Shown here piece by piece: positions 22,057-33,133 of a DNA stretch of 64,000 nucleotides. Made by a program: the position numbers and the translations under genes. The stretch spans positions 124,001-188,000 of the forward strand of contig MU863931.1 of assembly GCA_033296885.1 (NCBI GenBank), given 5' to 3'. Within the stretch, counting starts at the first letter, position 1, and the number at the start of each line of letters is the position of its first letter. The notes beneath the pieces were generated by a model that did no database searches, was not told where the DNA came from, and saw only the letters and a program-made list of their open reading frames with translations. The DNA comes from Triangularia verruculosa. Its lineage: Eukaryota; Ascomycota; Sordariomycetes; Sordariales; Podosporaceae.

Positions 22057-23291
22057 ATTGTACACAAGGTCACGTCCCAGCAAGTGTCAGGATATAATCT
22101 TCAAGGGAGCGGATAACCTTGGAGGAGTTCAAGTTGGGATTGACGGTGTTGGGTGAAAACTCGTCCTTGCTCAAGACAGAGAGTCGTGCAAGGAGGGGGT
22201 CACAGCAAACTTTGAGGTTACTCCTTTCATCCATCAATATGTGGTTACTGCCGCTAAAAAGGTAACATTCACAAGTCCGTCGATGTACTCGTCAACACTG
22301 ATGTGGGATGGGCACACAACCCAACTTCTATTCCTTCGTCTTGTTTGGCACTTACCTTCCAGGCTACTTAGGTACCTACATTGAAAGTCTTCATTTCGTC
22401 GGGCATGCATACACTGCGGCTGACTATGTCCTTCCAAGATTTTACTGTACCTACGTGTACCTAGGCAACTATTTCATAAGGATAGCGCGGGAAAAAAAAA
22501 AGAAAAATAGAAAAGAAAAAGAAAAAAAAGAAAAAAAGCCATAAACCAATGGAATACCTTAGAGCCCCCCCAGACACCAAAACAACAGACCTATGCATCT
22601 TGGAATGAGTCAAGCTTAGATGCTTTAGCGTGGCCAATCACCGCGTGCGTCTACTCTTGGAGTTATTCCTCATGGATGAGGGCCTAGTGACAGACCAGTT
22701 GTTTTGCATTTTCTTCCCATAGGCCCATCAACGCCAGTAACATTCCTCAACCTTATCTCGGAGACACGGCCGACGCCTTTGAGAGGAGCCACGATTCCGA
22801 GTTCGACATGCCCATGCTCCCTTAGCGTTCTTTACACATTGGTCTAAAGTTCGGCCCGTGCCTAAGGCGACCGGTTATCTTGGCCGTGGGGGGAGCTGGG
22901 CAGCAATGCTTCCATCCTACACACGGCTTGGCATTACTCCACCACTGTCTACCGCCAGGCATTCCCGCATTCGGAGAGCCTCATGGGACATCATCATGTG
23001 AACTTTTTCTCGAGAAAAACAAGGAAACATGCGAATGCAAACGCATCATGGCTTAATCTCGTGCCGGCCTTGGGCAGCCAGGCTCTGTCGCCGGAGAGAG
23101 AGAGAGAGACCTCCAAGCCACCCAGTCGAGATGGGGGGCTTGGGAATGGTTGTTGACGGGAGTCACAGCTCAGTGTTCAAGACTTAAGATATCTTGCGTG
23201 TCTTGAAGCTTTCCTTTGAACCGGGACAGGCAACATCATTTCGAGTCTCAGACACAATCAGTCCAAGGTTTCAACTCGGTTACAACCAAAA
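22057..23291. other. divergent intergenic region between two hydrolase genes
   Basis: 1.2 kb with no gene recognised. It holds a purine tract at 22488-22543 (A-rich with interspersed G), two GGTACCT/TACCTAGG-type words near 22370 and 22450, and a GAGAGA run near 23095. Promoters of both hydrolase genes must lie here. Confidence 0.55.
22488..22543 (+). repeat. A-rich polypurine low-complexity tract
   Basis: About 55 bases consisting almost only of A with single G residues; simple low-complexity DNA. Confidence 0.8.
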
Positions 23292-24810
23292 ATGGGCAAG
23301 AAAAGACTTGTTTTCAAAGTCCTACACGAGCCCACCGGGGCCCAGGCAAAGAGCAATACCCCAGCGGTTGAGTAAGTCTGTTCTTTGGCCTTTCTGACCC
23401 ATCGATGTTAACGAAATTGCAGCGTGGTGTTGGTTCATGGCCTCGATGGTGATCCCATCAAAACATGGACAGAACCCGACTCAGGCGTACTCTGGCCCAA
23501 GACTCTGCTGCCAGAAAAGTTCCCGGGTGCCAGAGTCATGTCGTTTGGATACAACGCAGACATGTATCTGAACCGGTCCAAGGCCGGCATCCGAGCAAAC
23601 GCCGAGGCCCTGCTTGCCTCGTTGAACGGCCGCCGGCGTGGTGACCCCAACAGACCCATCGTCTTTGTGGCCCACTGCCTTGGAGGTCTCATTGTCAAGC
23701 AGCTTCTGTCATTCGCCAACCATGATCCTGAGAGACACGGGGTTATCGGCACTTCCACTCGGGGCATTGTAAGTCCAATCTACTTTCATTCAAGGCGCTT
23801 TGACAAACATGGAGCTTTTGCTGACATTTTGATTGCAGCTCTTTCTTGGCACCCCCAACAACGCTGTTGACAAGGAACAGTGGGAGACGCTTGCTAAGGC
23901 GTATGCCCCCTTTGAGCGCGAGGGTCAGCTTTCGGGGTTGGTCGTTGCCTTGACCCGCGATGCGAGGGATCTGGCCGAGGTGAATGAGGACTTTGTTCAC
24001 ATCGCCGACAGATATCCCATCTTCAGCTTCTACGAGACACAGGAGTGGGAAGATACGGGTGCCTGCATCCTCAGCGAACAGGCTGCCCGCATGTTTGTCG
24101 ACAGTGAGAAGGGTATACCTGTCGGTGCTGACCATGTCGAGATGTGCCAGATCGCTGATCCGGAGGACTTGACCTTTGTGAATATCTGCCAGTGCATAGA
24201 GGACGCGCTCGCCCCAGTCTCTGCGCCGGGCGGGGGTTCTGTGAGCGGCGAGGACTCTGTAGCAGAGGAAACTTTGGACTCGGAGGCAAGGGAAGCGCCG
24301 ACAGATGAGTCTTCGGTGGGTGGTCAGGGTGCGGTGCAGGAGGAGCATGATCCGTGGATCGAGGAGCTCATTCTGGCCGGTAAAAGGTCTCAAACTATAC
24401 CGCTAGACAAGGACTCGCACGTCATCCAGAGGTTTGAGCACCTGTTTATCCACGACACCGAAAGCCGGGCCAAGGAGAACACGAAGGTGAAGGTGGAGGT
24501 GAAGGCCTTGGCACAGGATAATAGGACTCAATCTTGGATCACGACTAGCACCAGGGGGGTTGAATACGAGGACTCGGAGGATGTGAATTATCAGTTCTGG
24601 GAGCTGTCCAGAGATGTGGGGAAGAGGGAGCAATGGGCGCCGATGCCTGTGCGTGTCGAGCACATTGACAGTGGAACCAGGACGTCAACGGGTTGGCAGA
24701 GGGTGCCGGCAGGGGTCAATGGGAACCAGGACGTTTTTGAGTCTTTTTACTCGGACTCAGTTGGGAAGAGGAAGACTGGCAGGGGGTGGCGCAGGTTCGT
24801 AGGTCGATAG
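23292..24810 (+). CDS. alpha/beta hydrolase (SERAC1/DUF676-like) with Cys at nucleophile position
   Basis: Three exons (23292-23371, 23423-23768, 23839-24810) give 465 residues. Introns are GTAAGT...TTGCAG and GTAAGT...TTGCAG. The head resembles the neighbouring hydrolase: VDVVLVHGLDGDPIKTWT, LPEKFPGARVMSFGY, then FVAHCLGGLIVKQLL and LFLGTPNN. The usual GHSLG elbow is AHCLG, so cysteine replaces serine. The late catalytic-type His lies in VGADHVEMCQ. After about residue 290 follows an acidic linker and a ~150-residue C-terminal region (DKDSHVIQRFEHLFIHDTES, YQFWELSRDVGKREQW) that I cannot assign. No NTPase domain is present. It may be an esterase with a Cys nucleophile or a non-catalytic scaffold. 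Confidence 0.85.
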
Positions 24811-25169
24811 TTGCGGTGCCGGTTAGCATTGAGATTACCCTAGCAAATACACGCATTTGGGACTTCTGAGACCTGTTCTTGAACATTGATTTGTGTTTTC
24901 GTTTTCAAGTAGGTAGATGATTCAAAAGTACCTGCCCTCTGTTGAGATTTCTATTTCACGCGCCCCAGTCATGGAAGACCGTGCCATACCTAGGTCTGCA
25001 TGTTGACATGGTGAATTTAGCCATCGTTTGTCCATTCCATGTGAATATTGTCGCCGTTCCGCCATCACAATTTCTATTGAGAACCGCATGCTAACTACCT
25101 GATATCATGGCAATTTATCCCTTATCCTTCCATATCTGCCTACCTGTCTACCCCCCTCTTTCTTTTCTT
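24811..25169. other. convergent intergenic region
   Basis: Between the 3' ends of the hydrolase gene and the NLR-like gene. No gene is seen. Confidence 0.5.
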
Positions 25170-28100
25170 TCACAAATGACCTTGCTTTTTCTGCTCCTTC
25201 TCTCTTCTCTTTGCCTCCTTCTTCTCCCTCTTTACTCTCTCCTCCTCCTCCTTTCTTTTAAGCTTTTCCACTTCTTTTTGCTTCGCTTCAGCAATCTTCC
25301 CCCCAATTTCCGTAAATTCCGACTCTCCAGACTTGGTGGCTTCTTTGTCTGTTATGATATCGAGTTAGTTTCTTCTCCGAAAGACTGGTAAAAGTGACCG
25401 CGTTGGTTCACAAAGACTTACACAAGACTTTTCCTGCAACCTTCATTCGCCTCCACCTACCCAGCTTTATGGCATCATCGTCTCCCCCCCCACCATGCCC
25501 TGTAGTCATGGATTCCGGTCTCGTTGATGTTTCTCCCTGAAGAGAAAGGTTGTAGCTGTTGAGGATTGAAGGCCCATGGTCCTCTCCACGTTGTTCCTGT
25601 TCCTGCCGTGAATTTTCCCTTGCTATTATAATAAGGCGTTCCCTCTCCAAGCGCTCCTGCTCCAGGCGTTCTCTTTCTAAGCGCTCCCTTGCCAGACGCT
25701 CCCTCTCTAAGCGCTCCCATTCCAAACGTTCCCCCTTCAAACGCTCCTTTTCCGACTGCTCCCACTCTAAACGCTCTCTTTCCGACTGCTCCCACTCTAA
25801 ACGCTCTCTTTCCAAACGCTCCCTCTCCAAACGTTCTCTTTCCAGTCGTTCGCTTTCTAAACGCTCCATTTCGAGACGTGCTTTCTCCAGACGTTGCCTT
25901 TCTCTTTCCAAGCGTTCCTTCTCCCTTTCTAAGGCCTCTCTTCCCAACTTCTCCTTTTCTAAGCGTTCCTTTTCCCTTACTAAGGCCTCTCTTTCCAATC
26001 TCTCCTTTTCCCACATTTCCCTTTCCAATCTCTCCTTTTCCAAACGTTCCCTTCCCAACCGTTCCAACCTCTCCCTTTCTAGCCGTTCTAGCCTCTCCCT
26101 TTCCAACCTATCCTTTTCCAATCGATCTCTTTCTAGCCGTTCCAACCTCTCCAATTCCAACCGTTCCAACCGTTCCAACCTCTCCTTTTCCAAGCGTTCC
26201 CTTTCCAAGCGTTCCAATCTCTCCCTTTCCAGCTGTTCCAGCCATTCCAACCTATCCTTTTCCAACCGTTCCCGTTCCAGCCGTTCCAATCTCTCGCTTT
26301 CTAAGCGTTCCAGCCGTTCCAATCTCTCCTTTTCCAGTCGTTCCCTTTCTAACAATTCCAATCTCTCTCTTTCTAACCGCTCTAACGTCTCTTTTTCCAA
26401 CCGCTCGAACCTTTTCAGCTCCTCTATTTCCAACCGTTCCAACCTTTCCTTTTCCCAGCGTTCTCGTTCCAATCGTTCAATTTCCAACCGTTCCAACCTC
26501 TCCTTTTCCAACCGTGCTGTTTCCAATCGGTCTCGGTCCAATCTTTCCAATCGTTCTCTTTCCAATCGTTCTAATCGTTCCCTTTCCAATCGCTCCCTTT
26601 CTAATCGTTCCAATCTTTCCCTTTCCAATTGTTCCAATCTTTCCCTCTCCCTTTCCGACCTCTCCCTTTCCGACCTCTCCCTTTCCGACCTCTCCCTTTC
26701 CGACCTCTCTATCACAACCGTATTGCTTTCCAGTCTATCCCGTTCAAGTCTTTCAATTCTCAGACGGTCACTCTCTCTAATGAACGTGAAGTACTCGGGC
26801 CCGGCTGGGTGAGTTGCTCCTGTTGTTGAAGAATGCCGATTTCGAACGACAACCTGCCTCTCACCGCCGTCCCCAGCAGCACCATGCCTAGTGACTTCCC
26901 ATCCATGCTCTGAAGCTCGCCTTGTTTCCAGCTCTTGGTCACCATCAGACGATCCCCTCGCGGTGCTGGGTCTCGAGAACAGGTCGGCACCCATCACTTC
27001 GCCGTCGCTCCATATTGGGGACATGAGGGGTGAAAACTCGGATCCGCTGTCATTTGGGGATGCCACGGGTGTATGGATCTTCATGAGATCAAGAGGCTCC
27101 GGCTGATCAGTGGGGATGTTGGCCCATTCTGCTGCTTCTGAGGGTAATCGCTGCCCGAATGGTGTGGATTCCTGCTCTGAGCAGCTTGTTGTTGTCGAAC
27201 TGACTGACTCGCAATAAGGTGAGAGATACCGGGTTGGCTCTTGGGCTGGTTCCTGTGGTGATGTTGATTGGGGTGCCTCTCGAGATGTCTCTTGTGTTGT
27301 GTGTTGGGGTGTCTGGCGTGTTTTGCTGGGCCAAGTGACCGTATCGGGTTCGGAGATCAACTGAGAGCGTGTCACAGGCGCTTTGGCAGTTGTTCTGGGT
27401 GCTGAAAGAGGCTGTTGGCTGGGCTCAGACGTCACCGGTCTTGGGCGTGCTTGCTTTTTCGGAGGACTTGGGTAGTCCCGCACTGGACCCTGGGTGAGGA
27501 ACCACCAAACCTCTCTCCAGGTCTTCCCGTAACCTGTATTCTTGCCATCCAGCCACTTTCTCCTCTGATCAGCCTCAAAGTTATCATCAGGCCAGGACTC
27601 ACCGGCGTTCCCGAGGTGGGTTTGCCAGTGAAGTACCGCGTACCTGAGAAACTCGTGTTCTTGAAGCCTGGCACGCACCTTCGACTCCCACACGTGCTTC
27701 CTATCGGGGTCGATCTCAGGACCAGGGTCTTCGAAACATGACATTGTCAAGAAAGTGATGCAGATTTCTGCAAGGACTGCATGAGCAGTCTCCTCGTCTG
27801 GGATGAGCTCACGGCACACCCGATCATCCTTCAAAGTCTCCAAGCACGAGACCATCTTGAGACTTTCATGGACCAGCTCCAGCCGCCCGTCTCGGATCTC
27901 AATCATCTGCCCACAGTGCCGATTCAGTTTGGCTTTGACATTCTCGAGTGCGAATCGTTTCCATTCATGGCTCGCCACGTCATGGGATGGCGCCATGTCC
28001 AATGCTATACCCATGGCTTGTCCGATGTTGAATTCGCCCTCCTTGAGCCCACCACATTGAAAGCATGCCCATATGAGAGCTTGCCTGATGAACTTTCTGT

Positions 28101-30619
28101 CGAGGTGGTTGATGTTCTTGTTCAGTCTTCGGAGGCGGTAGAGATGGAGTCCCGGGAGGTCTTGCGGCAGACTCTCAAGTGTTGCGTCGCCGTCACGGCT
28201 ATTTGGGGTGAGCTCGTCTGCCGCCATTGTCGCCCATCTGTAACTCCCCCTGGATTTCTCAACGATAGACTGACAAAGACTTTCCAAGTTGTCTTTGTAC
28301 TTGCGAGAAAGTCCTTTGCCGCGTCGCGACTTCAGCTTTTTCTTGACTGTTTTTCTCATATCCTCTCTCACGTCTTCGGGTGTCACCGTATACGAGTCAA
28401 ACTCATCCTGGGAGAGCTTCGCGTCGAGCTCAGGATCTTGGCCCGATATCACAAGCAATCTGAGATTCTCAGAGTTCTTGGATTTTTCTTTGAATCTTTC
28501 CAAACACTCCAAGAATCCATCCTGGCACTCCTTCTTGAGCTCATCAAACCCCTCCACCACCATGGCCAGTGGCTTGAGAGCCGTGACCTCAGCGACGGCT
28601 TCAGGCCAGATGGCTTCCAGTATCTGCAGAGTCCATTTTGAGTGCTCATTGAACTGTTCAAAGACGGGGGTCAGGAACTTCTCGATAAGCTCGGGGATCA
28701 GACGCAGGATTTGTTGAAGAGTGGAACGAAGAAGTGCTTCGAGATCACTGCGATCTCGCGCAGCAGCACTGAGGAAGCAGTGGACAACGTCGTTTTGGGA
28801 AAATTGGTTGATCATTTGTCTTGCCAAGAAGCTCTTCCCAGACCCCGATGGTCCCCGAATCCACAGATTGGGCTTTTCCGACGTCCTGTTTTTCCAGGCT
28901 CGGACCTCGGGCCGGGTGGTGATCCAGCGGCATGTTCCTTTGGTTGGTTTCTTATCCAAGAAATATGAATGATAGTCATCACGACCAAGGGAGTACAGAG
29001 CCGACTTGCTGCGGTCTTTAATCTTGTCTAAACCTCGGCGTTAGGTTTGTGTCGTGGAAGACAAGAGCTTGAGGGGGACAAACCTATGGGCTTTGGGGGC
29101 AAACCTATGGGCTCTGTCACCTTCTTTAGAAGGGACTCGATACCGGCCGCGACGGGGTAAAAGTAGTCCAATTCTTCTCGGCCGAACTTGCAAAGTGAGA
29201 CGTGGTCTCCGGATAACATCTGGTGGTCATCCGCGTGGGGTGACGACAGTGCATAGACGCGTTCTACCAACTGAATACAAGGTTAGCGGTCAAAACACTG
29301 GCATTGGCGTGCAAAACAGGACGACTTACAAGATCCTCAAGCCCTTCCAACGGTTCGTCCTCGGAAAATGTGACAAAACCCATGTCTTTCTGGACGGGCC
29401 AAAAGTCGTGGGTGATCTGTCTGAGTGCATTGCTGTTGATGTTGAGTTCCTTTAGCATGTTCTTGGAAGGTTCAACACCTTCTCCTGGCGCGTCAAGCTT
29501 CAGGATGCGAGTTGCAAAAGCTTCCCATGCATCCCGATTGAGACCGTTGTGAGGAGTTGCGAAGAACATCTGATCATAATCGACGTTATTAGCCTCCAAT
29601 CTGAACCGGATTAGGCTCAGTCTGACTCACAACACCGATGCTTGCCTCCCATATGGAACGGTACTTTCTATTATCACGCGCAGCGGTAATTGCTCTCTTG
29701 ATGATCATGCCGCCCAAACTGTGACCAACGAACACGAGATATCTCAACTTGACATACTGGTCGTCTTCTCGCTGGTCGTACAGTTTGGAAAGCAGGTCAT
29801 GTGCATGGTCCCTGATACCGGCCTTACTTGTCGTCCCACGAAGTGTCGTGTTGTAGTGAAAGGAGAAAACTCGCATCTCAATCTTGTCATCTATGTGCTC
29901 GCGTAAAAGGTCACGGGGCCAGACCGTTCCGTCAACATCTGCTTCCCAGGTTCCAAGGTAATGGCCTCCAAGACCAGCAACCATGATGATGCTGCCGTTG
30001 TTTTGAGGACCCAGTCAGCTTACATGCAAATAGACTCTCGGTAAGATTGCAACCATTGGTGGTGTGCTACTTACTCAACCTTTGCCAGGATCCGGGGCTT
30101 CTTCTTTTCAGGATCCGAGGCATCATGATCATGGAGAACCTCAATCCGTGAGCACACATCTTGTATATGCTCATAGAACTCATCGTGGCTCATATGGCTT
30201 GTCCCTGTCAGAGGCGATCTTCCGTCTTGGTTGGACCCCTGCAATGGTAAAGACGCATCACGCTTTGGATTCAATGTATGAGTTGTGCCTGCTGGGGTTG
30301 GTGTGCCTCCCCTACGGCCTGGGTCCGATACCAGCCCCACAGAAGCATCCCGCTTTGGTCTCAAGACATAGTTCGTTCCTGTTGACGACACTCCTCTTTC
30401 TTGTCCGTATGCCCGCGGCAAAGGAGTATCACGCCTTGGTCTCAAGCCATAAGCAGTTTCTGTCGGAGGCGACATTTCATTTGGGCCGGATACCGGAGGC
30501 AAAGAAGCATCACGCCTCGGTCTCAGTTCATACGCAGTTTCTGTTAGAGGCGACTTTCCGTCTGGGCTGGATGCTCGCGCCAAAGAGGCATCAGGCTTCT
30601 GCTGCTGCAACGAACTCAT
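25170..30619 (-). CDS. NLR-like protein: hydrolase head, STAND NTPase and long E/R/L-repeat helix
   Basis: Six exons (30619-30075, 29991-29631, 29569-29330, 29270-29105, 29027-25422, 25348-25170) splice cleanly to 1,698 residues. Residues 1-165 are Pro-rich with ~28-residue repeats centred on RPKRDASLP. Residues ~180-400 form the alpha/beta hydrolase head (DIIMVAGLGG, FVGHSLGGMI with Ser ~273, ATPHNGL, GDHVSLCKFG). Residues ~460-800 form a STAND/NACHT-like NTPase with P-loop GPSGSGKS (~496-503) and Walker B VVEGFDEL (~599). A Ser/Pro/Gln-rich linker follows. Residues ~1185-1565 are an uninterrupted ERLERLERERLE-type stretch, best read as a single alpha-helix or coiled coil. A Lys/Glu-rich tail encoded by the last exon ends the protein. 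Fungal NLRs usually carry ANK, TPR or WD repeats here, and I see none. ATG 30619 is preferred because the longer frame starts at TTG. Confidence 0.87.
25640..26765 (-). repeat. degenerate hexamer-like repeat encoding ERLE/RLER helix
   Basis: The plus strand reads as hundreds of TTCCAAYCG/CTCTCC-type units. On the coding strand these encode alternating ERLERE and ERLERL blocks, with Trp, Lys and Ser variants. The repeat has no in-frame stop over ~375 codons although the units differ, which suggests selection on the protein rather than a recent slippage artefact. Confidence 0.9.
30165..30612 (-). repeat. four to five imperfect ~28-codon repeats in exon 1 of the NLR-like gene
   Basis: Units share LRPRRDASLP / LRPKRDASV / LNPKRDASLP followed by a variable spacer and SPLTETAYE / SPPTETAYG / TPTPAGTTHT. 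The units diverge from each other but stay in frame, so the region is an old or selected repeat. Confidence 0.8.
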
Positions 30620-31410
30620 ACTAGCTAAGGTAGGTAGGTAGGTTCTGAACTGCTTCCGTTGGTATGTCAAAGTTGTGGTCTAGCAGTTGAGCTGCGAAGT
30701 CACGGTAGATAGGTACCTGACCTATATTGACAGGCTCGTTCTGCTATTTTCTTCTAGATGTTTGCTTCGTGCTTCACCAAAAGCTTCTTGGGATTCCAAA
30801 GATTCATGGAACGACCCCCACGCTTTGGGCCATGCAGGTGCCTACCTACCTAACCGACCTAGCTTCCCAGGGTCCAGAGTCTAGACCTCGACCGAACCCA
30901 AGAACGAAAAGAGATCCCTGGCTCCGATTACCATATCAATGCGCGAATGCCCATGTCAGTGCCATGTGTCCCAAGCCACCAAACAGCCCGCGGAGAAAAG
31001 CTGCACGGGCTATCCCGCTTGCAGATCACATTGGAGAAGACGTGCAATCGTGGTATGCGGGGATTGATGCCCAACCTTCCAGCCAATCTTTCACCATGAG
31101 TTGCCTGCCAAGTGACCCCTATTGCCGGGATGTCAAAATCAATCAAAATATTGACTGAGTGGATCATGATCTTTTTGGGCCATTTGCAGACTTCCAGCCA
31201 AGCAAAACCTGGTGCCCAAATATTCACATCCGCGATGGGCGCCACGTCCACTGACCCTCCTAGCACACGCAATCTTGCATATCACCTACTTGTAATAGGT
31301 AGGTAATTTTCAGAGCCCGGCTTCAAAGGTGCCTGGGGAGATTAGGTACCTTACTTACCCGACTTTCTTGTGTCCTGAACACTGACTTGGGAGTTGTTAG
31401 GGAACGGTCA
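30620..31410. other. divergent intergenic region upstream of the NLR-like gene
   Basis: About 790 bp holding the promoters of the NLR-like gene (minus) and a coiled-coil gene (plus). Several TAGGTAGGT / TAGGTACCT words occur at about 30628, 30710, 30840, 31298 and 31339. No gene is seen. Confidence 0.5.
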
Positions 31411-32142
31411 ATGGAGGCAAACGATTCTCCGGGCGACGAGGAAATCGGCCGCCACCTCAATGCCATCCATGCTCTCCTGTCTGAATGGGATGGGCTCGAT
31501 CAAAATCATGAACTTGCTCAGCGTGGTGGACTGCCTCGGCACGGTGACCTTCCTGAAGACAGCAACTTTGGACAGGACGGTCAGGACCCGGTAATACCAA
31601 GCCCCCTGTCACGTCAGGCTGACGAGCTTAATGCCTGAATTCATCACATTAACCCGTTGCTCTTCCAGGCCGAGGAAGACGCCCCACATGCCGCCACAGC
31701 CAGGCCTGATGCTATCCTTGCCGACCTCAACACCCGGGGTGACGGCATCCGATATTTGCTTTCTCAACTCCGTGATAACATACAGCAGTTTGAATTTCAA
31801 AGTGTGGAAGATCTTGCAGAGGAGGTCAGGAGGCTAAAGAGCGAGCTCCATGTAGTCAACAACAGGGAGATCCCAAGACTTAGGAGGCAAGTCAGGAGTT
31901 TACAGCAAACGGTTGAGCAGAGGGATATTGATCTTGCTATTGAACGGTCGCTCAACTGGGAGTTGCGCTATCGCTGTAGAGACCTGGGGGAAAGAGCCTG
32001 GAGACGGGCAGAGAAGCGAAAGTCGGAGGAAGGTGGGCCCAAAACGACAGCAGATGTTGATCTCGAGGATACCTTCATCCACGAGATGGTTGCTGAGTCG
32101 GCGTCTGAGTCTGCGTCTGAGTCTGCGTCTGAGATTGGCTAG
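31411..32142 (+). CDS. coiled-coil orphan protein with SASE repeat tail
   Basis: Two exons (31411-31590, 31669-32142) give 217 residues. The intron has a GTAATA donor, a CATTAACCC branch region and a TTCCAG acceptor, phase 0. Residues ~60-165 contain a long amphipathic helix (SVEDLAEEVRRLKSELHVVN, IPRLRRQVRSLQQTVEQRD), strongly coiled-coil. The end carries three tandem SASE units (ESASESASESASEIG). No catalytic motif or secretion signal is seen, and I do not recognise a family. It lies divergently 790 bp from the NLR-like gene, so a shared regulatory region is possible. Confidence 0.6.
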
Positions 32143-33133
32143 AGGGTAGTAACTAGAAAATGAAACACACTATCAGGCTGACCTGTCCTCCCCACGGCGT
32201 GCCACTTCTCAAGTCCGGGTCATGGGGTCATCGAGGATCTGGTTCTTAGACAAGCAGAACCCCCACATAAATCTAGTCCGTGATCAACTTCTGGTTTGCT
32301 TGCCTACCTGGCACAATTCCATTGGCAATCATGGTTACAAGATCATGTAAGATTGAGCGATACTCAACCATAAGCTGACAGATGTCCACAAAGCATTTTG
32401 CAAGATCCGTGTCATTTGTGGAACCTCTGTCCCTGATTGGTGTAACTTGTGCAGCTGCGCGGCGGGTGGAGTGAGACTCCACGAGCCGCTTGATTCACCA
32501 TTGGCCTTATCGATTCTCGATTTCTTTGGAGTCCGTCGCCGGTCTTTGGGCTGTGAAAGTGGCGCCGATGGCGTAACGACCTAGTGTACCTTAGCCGCCA
32601 AACTTTGGGCTCAAGCCGGGTGATACGCAGGGAAGCCATCGAGAGGCTAGTTGCCCTGTTGAACAACGAACATTACCTACCTGGTATCTTTGGCACGTTG
32701 ATCACCTTGCATCGTAAGGCCAACATCGGGCTTACCTCCGTACTCGAAGAAACGAAATGAAAGGTCTATGGTTGGACGACGGCCCATCAGGGGATGGCTA
32801 TGAGGTGACAATGCATAAGGCCTCATCTTTGAGGAGCAAAATCTCGGTCCCCACTCAGGTTACCAATCGGCTTGAGATTCCTATACGCTTATTCGTGTAA
32901 GGTAGCTGGTTGAACACTTGGGGTAGGCCACCCACTAGACTTCGATAGGATCACACGCTTCGCACGCGGTAGACCTCAGCTGATAAAGCTCAACAACAAC
33001 ACCGAGTTCTTACATCTCTACCGCACATAAAGCCCTTCTTTTACCCGACCTGGAGTCTACATCAGAGCAGCCAACTCAATCCATCTTCAAGTCTGAATTT
33101 CTTTCCCGAAAAAGCCCAGCATCACTCAGCAAC
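32143..33133. other. intergenic region with weak minus-strand open frames
   Basis: Minus-strand frames at 32482-32273 and 32666-32412 look partly protein-like (DLAKCFVDICQLMVEYRSIL) but lack a coherent start and splice path. I leave them unannotated. Short pyrimidine stretches precede the gene at 33134. Confidence 0.35.

Noticed and set aside
22057..23291. Open frames in the divergent hydrolase intergenic region
   Set aside because: Short, motif-free and interrupted by polypurine low-complexity DNA.
25559..26812. Long plus-strand Ser/Arg/Phe-rich frames opposite the NLR-like gene
   Set aside because: They are the complement of the ERLE repeat; the minus-strand gene has introns, motifs and a start that the plus-strand frames lack.
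32273..32666. Minus-strand protein-like frames between the coiled-coil genes
   Set aside because: No consistent start, splice path or family match could be built.
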